From: Pseudomonadota bacterium
GTDB lineage: Bacteria > Pseudomonadota > Gammaproteobacteria > GCA-001735895
DNA: 12,305 nt
NCBI GenBank assembly: GCA_022545625.1
Contig: JACZQS010000032.1
Span: forward strand, 1 to 12,305
Reading direction: 5' to 3'
Shown here: one piece after another, positions 8,084 through 12,305 of the stretch
Position numbering within the stretch: position 1 is the first letter of the stretch
Layout of the letters: every line of letters begins with the position of its first letter
Translations under genes and position numbers: made by a program
Notes under the pieces: model-generated
The model's database searches: none
Seen by the model: only the letters and a program-made list of their open reading frames with translations
What the model was told of the DNA's origin: nothing

Positions 8084-9111
8084 AATTGACCCTACGGCGA
8101 TTAGCCGGACAGCTCCAGTTAGAATTTAGAGGCGAACCGGATCAGGAAATTAGCGGCGTGGCATCCCTGATCAGCGCGGTATCGGGTGATCTCTGTTTTA
8201 TTCGACATAAAAAATACCTCTCCGAGCTTTCTGGTTGCCAGTGTTCGGTGTTAATTGTGCCATTGGATTTCGATCAGGAAACAATCGACAAATCGTTAAT
8301 TTTTGCTGAAAACCCACATTTTCAGTTTGTCCAGGCTATGGCTATCATTGAACCCGAATTGATTGGAAAAGATGATTACCAGCAACACGATTCTGCACAA
8401 ATCTCATCCGCTAGCCGAATCGGTAAAAACGTGTCGATAGGTGCTTTGGCGGTTATTGAGGATGATGTTGATATTGGAGAAGGCACTTCGATAGGTGCTG
8501 GCTGTATTATAGAAAAAGGAGCCAATATCGGCCGTCAATGCAAATTGCATAGCCGCGTAACTATAGGTCATCGGGTGGTTGTTGGTGATCGATGTGTGCT
8601 ACATCCAGGTGTGGTGCTCGGCTCGGACGGGTTTGGCCTGGTATGGCACCAGCAACACTGGGTAAAAGTGCCCCAAATAGGAAGCGTTATCATAGGAGAT
8701 GATGTCGAAATCGGCGCCAATACCACGGTTGACCGGGGGGCGCTTGACGACACTGTTATCGAGCAGGGTTGCAAGCTGGACAATTTAATCCAGATTGGTC
8801 ATAACGCGCGAATTGGCGCGCATACCGCAATAGCCGCCTGTGTTGGTATTGGCGGTAGCGCAAAGATTGGTCGGCACTGTAAAATTTCCGGTGGTGTGAT
8901 GGTGCGGGGTCATCTCAGTATCGTCGACCATGTTACGTTAACAGGAATGTCGATGGTGATTAAAGATATAAAATTACCCGGGGTTTATTCATCCGGTACA
9001 CCATTGCTCGAAAATAGACAGTGGCACAAAAATAATGCACGGTACAAATCCCTTGACCGACTGGCAAGGACTGTTGCTTTACTGGAAAAGCAGCAAGATA
9101 AATCACAATAA
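8080..9111 (+). CDS. lpxD: UDP-3-O-(3-hydroxyacyl)glucosamine N-acyltransferase
   Basis: LpxD transfers a 3-hydroxyacyl chain from acyl carrier protein to the 2-amino group of UDP-3-O-acylglucosamine, the third lipid A step, in the cytoplasm. The 343 residues compare with 341 in E. coli. An N-terminal uridine-binding domain (about 1-105, with [14 protein letters not shown] at 25-38) precedes a left-handed beta helix of hexapeptide repeats (about 108-300). A C-terminal helix (about 315-340) follows. Key sites are GSDGFG (181-186), DRGALDD (218-224), catalytic His241 in QIGHNARIG, and His278 in RGHLSI. The TGMSM segment (288-292) matches TGMGM of E. coli. GGTAGG at 8066-8071 is a moderate ribosome binding site. 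An AAGGAG at 8057-8062 is 17 bases from the ATG, too far to serve it. Confidence 0.97.
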   Translation: MKLTLRRLAGQLQLEFRGEPDQEISGVASLISAVSGDLCFIRHKKYLSELSGCQCSVLIVPLDFDQETIDKSLIFAENPHFQFVQAMAIIEPELIGKDDYQQHDSAQISSASRIGKNVSIGALAVIEDDVDIGEGTSIGAGCIIEKGANIGRQCKLHSRVTIGHRVVVGDRCVLHPGVVLGSDGFGLVWHQQHWVKVPQIGSVIIGDDVEIGANTTVDRGALDDTVIEQGCKLDNLIQIGHNARIGAHTAIAACVGIGGSAKIGRHCKISGGVMVRGHLSIVDHVTLTGMSMVIKDIKLPGVYSSGTPLLENRQWHKNNARYKSLDRLARTVALLEKQQDKSQ

Positions 9112-9133
9112 CAATCTTAAATAACGGGGAATT

Positions 9134-9580
9134 ATGGTGCAATTCGATATTAGCAAGGTGATGGAATATTTGCCGCACCGCTATCCTTTTTTGCTGATTG
9201 ACAGGGTCATTGATTGGGAAGCTGACAATTATCTGTCGGCGCTGAAAAATGTCACCGTGAATGAACCTTTTTTCAACGGACATTTTCCAGGGCAACCGAT
9301 AATGCCGGGTGTACTGGTTCTTGAAGCTTTGGCACAGGCCACTGGACTACTGTCATTTTCATCAATGGATGACGGGCATGAAACGAAACTTTATATGCTT
9401 GTCGGCATGGACAAGGTGCGTTTTCGAGGACAGGTGATTCCGGGCGACCAGCTAATAGTGAACGTCGAGTTGAAGCGAACCATGCGCGGTATCGGAATGT
9501 TTGAATGCAAGGCGCTGGTCGATGGAACCGTGGTTGCCGAGGCGGAAATGATGTGCTCGGCACAGGAAAGGGATACGTGA
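9134..9580 (+). CDS. fabZ: 3-hydroxyacyl-ACP dehydratase FabZ
   Basis: FabZ dehydrates (3R)-hydroxyacyl-ACP to trans-2-enoyl-ACP in fatty acid elongation, competing with LpxA and LpxD for the same substrate pool. The 148-residue hot-dog fold protein (151 in E. coli) has the family opening [13 protein letters not shown] (13-25), catalytic His50 in [14 protein letters not shown] (47-60) and catalytic Glu64 in VLEALAQ. The ATG is 22 bases after lpxD, preceded by GGGGA at 9126-9130. The 3' end overlaps the lpxA start by three bases (GTGA), so the two are probably translationally coupled. This arrangement, between lpxD and lpxA, is classic in Gram-negative bacteria. Confidence 0.98.
   Translation: MVQFDISKVMEYLPHRYPFLLIDRVIDWEADNYLSALKNVTVNEPFFNGHFPGQPIMPGVLVLEALAQATGLLSFSSMDDGHETKLYMLVGMDKVRFRGQVIPGDQLIVNVELKRTMRGIGMFECKALVDGTVVAEAEMMCSAQERDT
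9564..9573 (+). promoter_or_regulatory. Ribosome binding site supporting the GTG start of lpxA
   Basis: The purine-rich stretch AGGAAAGGGA inside the end of fabZ ends three bases before the GTG at 9577, with its AGGA core nine bases upstream. It supports initiation at 9577 in a GTGA overlap with the fabZ stop, rather than at the in-frame ATG 9505 within fabZ. Confidence 0.6.
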
Positions 9581-10347
9581 TTCATGCGACCGCCATAATC
9601 GATCAAAGCGCGCGACTGGCTGATGATGTTAGCGTAGGGCCTTATTCGATCATAGGTGCTGATGTTGAAATTGGCAGTAGTAGTAGTATAGGTTCTCATG
9701 TCGTGATTAACGGTCCCACCCGAATTGGTAAAGAAAATCGGATCTTTCAGTTCAGTTCGATCGGCGAAATTCCACAGGATAAAAAGTATGCCGGGGAAAA
9801 GAGCGGATTAGAAATTGGTGATCGGAATATCATTCGCGAGTTCGTTACCCTGAATCGTGGTACCGCCGATGGTATTGGTAAAACGATAATAGGTTCTGAT
9901 AATTTATTCATGGCGTATAGCCATGTAGCACATGACTGCATTATCGGGAATCACACGGTATTTGCGAACGCGGCTTCATTGGCAGGTCATGTAACAATTG
10001 GTGATTATACCATTCTCGGCGGATTCACCCTGGTACATCAATTTACCCAGATCGGCAGCAAGGCATTTTGCGGTTTCGGCTCACTGGTGGCCCAGGATAT
10101 ACCGCCATTTTCAACGGTAGCCGGAATTCGTGCCCGTACTATCGGCATTAATAAGGAAGGCTTGAAGCGTCAGGGTTTCTCCCCGGACTTGATTCGCGCC
10201 CTGCATCAGTCGTTTCGTGCATTACTCAAATCAAGTACGCCAAAAAATGATGTCTATGAAAAATTACAGCCATTGTGTGATCAATATCCCGAGGTCGAAG
10301 AATTTGTCAGCTTTGTCAGGAACAGCAAAAGGGGTATAGCCCGCTAA
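9577..10347 (+). CDS. lpxA: UDP-N-acetylglucosamine O-acyltransferase, GTG start
   Basis: LpxA catalyses the first lipid A step, transferring a 3-hydroxyacyl chain from ACP to the 3-OH of UDP-GlcNAc. From GTG 9577 the product is 256 residues (262 in E. coli, about 258 in Pseudomonas) and opens with IHATAIID, as the family does. Left-handed beta-helix hexapeptide repeats fill residues 2-185, with a helical C-terminus. Catalytic His119 lies in SHVAHDC (E. coli His125). His116, His138 and His154 match E. coli His122, His144 and His160. The chain-length position (E. coli Gly173) is Phe167, suggesting a short acyl donor. A Ser run (34-37) is encoded by four AGT repeats. The longer frame from ATG 9505 is an artefact inside fabZ. 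lpxB does not follow. Confidence 0.96.
   Translation: MIHATAIIDQSARLADDVSVGPYSIIGADVEIGSSSSIGSHVVINGPTRIGKENRIFQFSSIGEIPQDKKYAGEKSGLEIGDRNIIREFVTLNRGTADGIGKTIIGSDNLFMAYSHVAHDCIIGNHTVFANAASLAGHVTIGDYTILGGFTLVHQFTQIGSKAFCGFGSLVAQDIPPFSTVAGIRARTIGINKEGLKRQGFSPDLIRALHQSFRALLKSSTPKNDVYEKLQPLCDQYPEVEEFVSFVRNSKRGIAR
9676..9687 (+). repeat. Four tandem AGT units inside lpxA
   Basis: AGT is repeated four times in frame, encoding Ser34-Ser37 in an early turn of the LpxA beta helix, where relatives have GEGTVL-like residues. Slippage here would add or remove serines without a frameshift. It is probably a neutral simple repeat. Confidence 0.8.
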
Positions 10348-10398
10348 ATCCCACCCGGATCCCTACCCAGAAAATGCCTTCGATTTGATACTGCAGTC

Positions 10399-11085
10399 TT
10401 GAATATTCTCGCTATTGATACTTCGACAGATGCTTGCTCGGCTGCCCTGTTACGCGATGATGGGGCGATATTCGGAGAGTTTGAAATAGCGCCTCGTCAG
10501 CATACTCGATTATTACCGGCGATGATGAATTCGGTGCTGAAAGCTTCGGGATTGTCAAAACAGTCATTGACACACTGTGCATTTGCGAATGGACCCGGTG
10601 CCTTCACCGGAATTCGAATTGCGGCTGCAACGGTACAGGGTATAGCCATTGGCCTGGGTATACCGGTGGTTCAAATATCAACTCTGGCTACACTAGCCCA
10701 GACCTGCCTCGAGAAACACGCGGTAGATAGCATCCTGGTTGCGTTGGATGCCCGTATGGGTGAGGTTTACTGGGCGATGTACCAACGCGATAAGCCAGGG
10801 CTGGCAGTACTCCAGGGCACCGAAATGCTAACCAAACCGGAAGACGTGGTTATCGACCCGATACCTGCCTGTGGTGTTGGGCATGGCTGGGTCGTAGGCG
10901 GTAATCTCTGGATCGACAGGTTTCCTGGTTGTTCCAATATACAGATCGATTCCGAATTGCTGCCGGATGCCAGTGCGCTGCTAAAACTGGCACGACAGGC
11001 AGTCACTGAAAAACGATATGTAAGTGCTGAGAATACCAGGATCAATTACCTCAGAAACCGGGTCGCCGAAAAACCCCGGCGCTGA
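10399..11085 (+). CDS. tsaB: tRNA threonylcarbamoyladenosine synthesis protein TsaB, TTG start
   Basis: TsaB is a catalytically inactive ASKHA-fold partner of TsaD (with TsaE) in making the t6A37 modification of ANN-decoding tRNAs. The 228 residues match the family (231 in E. coli). Signatures are the opening NILAIDTSTDACSAAL (2-17), GPGAFTGIRI (65-74), STLATLAQ (94-101), DARMGEVYWA (117-126) and the terminal YLRNRVA (217-223). The start must be TTG at 10399: it places the conserved ILAIDT strand at the N-terminus and no ATG or GTG is available there. No Shine-Dalgarno sequence is evident. The gene lies 51 bases after lpxA, an unusual neighbourhood, and its TGA overlaps the truD ATG by one base. 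Confidence 0.93.
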   Translation: MNILAIDTSTDACSAALLRDDGAIFGEFEIAPRQHTRLLPAMMNSVLKASGLSKQSLTHCAFANGPGAFTGIRIAAATVQGIAIGLGIPVVQISTLATLAQTCLEKHAVDSILVALDARMGEVYWAMYQRDKPGLAVLQGTEMLTKPEDVVIDPIPACGVGHGWVVGGNLWIDRFPGCSNIQIDSELLPDASALLKLARQAVTEKRYVSAENTRINYLRNRVAEKPRR

Positions 11086-12125
11086 TGCCAGGAAAACCTC
11101 TTTATCCTTACGGCAAGCCGGTGATTAGTGGTTTGCTCAAATCTGCGCCTGAAGATTTCAAAGTTACTGAAAATCTTGGATTTGAACCGCGAGGAGAGGG
11201 CGAGCATCTGTTTCTATGGATCGAAAAGTCGATGCTGACCACGCATGATTTGATCGAGCGCGTCGCGAGTGACTTTTCGGTGAAGGCCCGGGATATTGGT
11301 TACAGCGGGCTGAAAGACAAATATGCAGTGACACGACAATGGCTGAGTTTATATTTACCCGGGAAAATGACTCGCCAGGAAACTCCCGATATTTCAGAGT
11401 ATAAATTGCTGGGCCAGACCTGGCACGATAAAAAACTACGCCCAGGCACACATCGATCTAATTACTTTGAAGTCATCGTTCGCAATGTTGTGGTTCTTCC
11501 GGACACTAGCCTGCAACAACTCGATTTGATTCGAAGTCAGGGCATGGCAAATTATTTCGGTCAACAACGATTTGGCCGACAAGATGATAATGTCGAGAGA
11601 GCATTGCATGCGTTTACCAACAATCGTCGTGCGCGCAAATTAAGTCGCAGTAAAAAAAGCTTGTATCTCTCGGCATTGCGAAGTCACCTGTTTAATCGCG
11701 TATTGTCTCGCCGCATTGAACAGGGTTATTGGGATAAACCGATATCTGGCGATGTCTTCATGCTGAGCGGCAGTCGGTCCATTTTTTACGAATCATTAAA
11801 CGATGCACTGTTAGCAAGATTTACTCAACTGGATCTATCCAGCACGATTAGTCTTTACGGCATCGGTAATCGATTGCTCCAGAATGATGCACTGGAACTG
11901 GAAAATCAGGTTTTGGCAGATTACGGGGCTATCAGACAATGTTTAATTCAACAAAAGGCGAAATTAGCGATGCGCGCTACCCGGGCGGTAGCACAGGGAT
12001 TAAACCTGGATCACGATCCGCTTAAAAGTACGCTTTATATCAGGCTAACCCTTGCGCGAGGGAGCTATTTCACCAGTTTTCTTGATCATTTCCTCGACAC
12101 TGGGAAATCGAAACAGCTACGCTAG
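11085..12125 (+). CDS. truD: tRNA pseudouridine(13) synthase TruD
   Basis: TruD isomerises uridine 13 to pseudouridine in tRNA-Glu and represents its own pseudouridine synthase family. The 346 residues compare with 349 in E. coli. Conserved parts are GLLKSAPEDFKVTE (16-29), GEGEHLFLWIEK (37-48), the catalytic region GLKDKYAVTRQW (75-86) with Asp78 (E. coli Asp80), the RNA-binding loop RPGTHRSNYFEVIVRN (119-134), and GMANYFGQQRFGRQDDN (153-169). LSALRSHLFN (195-204) and the C-terminal RGSYFTSFL (325-333) also fit. The ATG overlaps the tsaB TGA as TGATG, so translation is probably coupled. In enterobacteria truD sits with ispF and surE, so this tsaB-truD pair is a lineage-specific arrangement. 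Confidence 0.96.
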   Translation: MPGKPLYPYGKPVISGLLKSAPEDFKVTENLGFEPRGEGEHLFLWIEKSMLTTHDLIERVASDFSVKARDIGYSGLKDKYAVTRQWLSLYLPGKMTRQETPDISEYKLLGQTWHDKKLRPGTHRSNYFEVIVRNVVVLPDTSLQQLDLIRSQGMANYFGQQRFGRQDDNVERALHAFTNNRRARKLSRSKKSLYLSALRSHLFNRVLSRRIEQGYWDKPISGDVFMLSGSRSIFYESLNDALLARFTQLDLSSTISLYGIGNRLLQNDALELENQVLADYGAIRQCLIQQKAKLAMRATRAVAQGLNLDHDPLKSTLYIRLTLARGSYFTSFLDHFLDTGKSKQLR

Positions 12126-12174
12126 TTCCTGCCTGGACCCGGCTATACACAGAGTTTTCCTGGTATATCCCAAA

Positions 12175-12305
12175 TTACAATTTTCTGTAAATGCAAAACT
12201 TTCCTTCCGGCTCACCTTGCTGATAGTATTTGCCCTCCTCCAGAGACAGGCATTTGATCGTTCCTCTATTGATCAAGATTTCGAATTTGGTTTCAAAACC
12301 ATGAG
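12175..12305 (-). CDS. Probable 3' end of an unrecognised minus-strand gene
   Basis: Reading the minus strand from the right edge, one frame stays open from 12303 to a TAA at 12175-12177, giving 42 residues. The other two minus-strand frames stop within a dozen codons. The visible peptide contains KFEILINRGTIKC, LEEGKYYQQGEPEGKF and ends CIYRKL. Its mix of charged, aromatic and glycine residues resembles genuine protein more than the Ser/Arg/Pro-rich shadow frames elsewhere in the window. It converges on truD with a 49-base gap, and no clear terminator hairpin was seen between the two stops. The family is not recognised and the start lies outside the window. The frame is short enough that chance cannot be excluded. 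Confidence 0.42.
   Translation of the reverse strand, partial: HGFETKFEILINRGTIKCLSLEEGKYYQQGEPEGKFCIYRKL

Noticed and set aside
9505..9576. Upstream extension of lpxA from ATG 9505
   Set aside because: The extra 24 residues overlap fabZ, are Gly/Arg-rich and have no counterpart in LpxA; GTG 9577 has a ribosome binding site and the family-typical N-terminus.
10374..10388. Four-codon ATG frame between lpxA and tsaB
   Set aside because: Too short to be meaningful, has no ribosome binding site, and its stop does not meet the tsaB start.
12175..12190. TTACA / TGTAA inverted repeat with a six-base loop as a terminator
   Set aside because: The stem is only five A/T-rich pairs with no uridine tract, and it overlaps the stop codon of the minus-strand frame; too weak to call.

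Overview
The window is a stretch of gammaproteobacterial housekeeping DNA. It carries eleven complete plus-strand genes, the 3' part of a twelfth at the left edge, and probably the 3' end of a minus-strand gene at the right edge. All plus-strand proteins were identified by comparing translated sequence with remembered family motifs; no database search was run. The order pyrH-frr-uppS-cdsA-dxr-rseP-bamA-skp-lpxD-fabZ-lpxA is the Pseudomonas-type arrangement (in E. coli dxr comes directly after frr). Base composition is moderate, and no sign of foreign DNA, insertion sequences, RNA genes or CRISPR was seen. An uncultured, possibly marine or symbiotic gammaproteobacterium is plausible, but genus and family cannot be named from this.

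Layout. Bases 1-974: end of pyrH (UMP kinase) and frr (ribosome recycling). Bases 991-3745: uppS, cdsA and dxr, for undecaprenyl carrier, phospholipid precursor and isoprenoid precursor synthesis. Bases 3748-7983: rseP (inner-membrane site-2 protease of the envelope stress response), bamA (outer-membrane protein insertase) and skp (periplasmic chaperone). Bases 8080-10347: lpxD, fabZ and lpxA, for early lipid A synthesis plus the dehydratase that competes with it for 3-hydroxyacyl-ACP. Bases 10399-12125: tsaB and truD, two tRNA-modification genes. Bases 12126-12174 are a short convergent gap, and a minus-strand reading frame runs from 12305 down to its stop at 12175.

The genes form one tightly packed co-directional run. 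Most gaps are 0-22 bases, fabZ/lpxA and tsaB/truD overlap, and the only larger gaps are 96 bases (skp-lpxD) and 51 bases (lpxA-tsaB). The logic is envelope growth: Dxr feeds isoprenoids to UppS, CdsA makes CDP-diacylglycerol, LpxA/LpxD/FabZ divide the hydroxyacyl-ACP pool between lipid A and phospholipid, and Skp/BamA/RseP build and monitor the outer membrane.

No new biological system was found. The points worth a second look are: lpxB is absent where it normally follows lpxA, replaced by tsaB-truD; LpxA has a bulky Phe at the acyl-chain ruler position; five of eleven complete genes start with GTG or TTG, three of them consecutive; an 11-codon open frame ends on the lpxD start codon; BamA has an unusual loop cysteine pair; and an unrecognised gene converges on truD.
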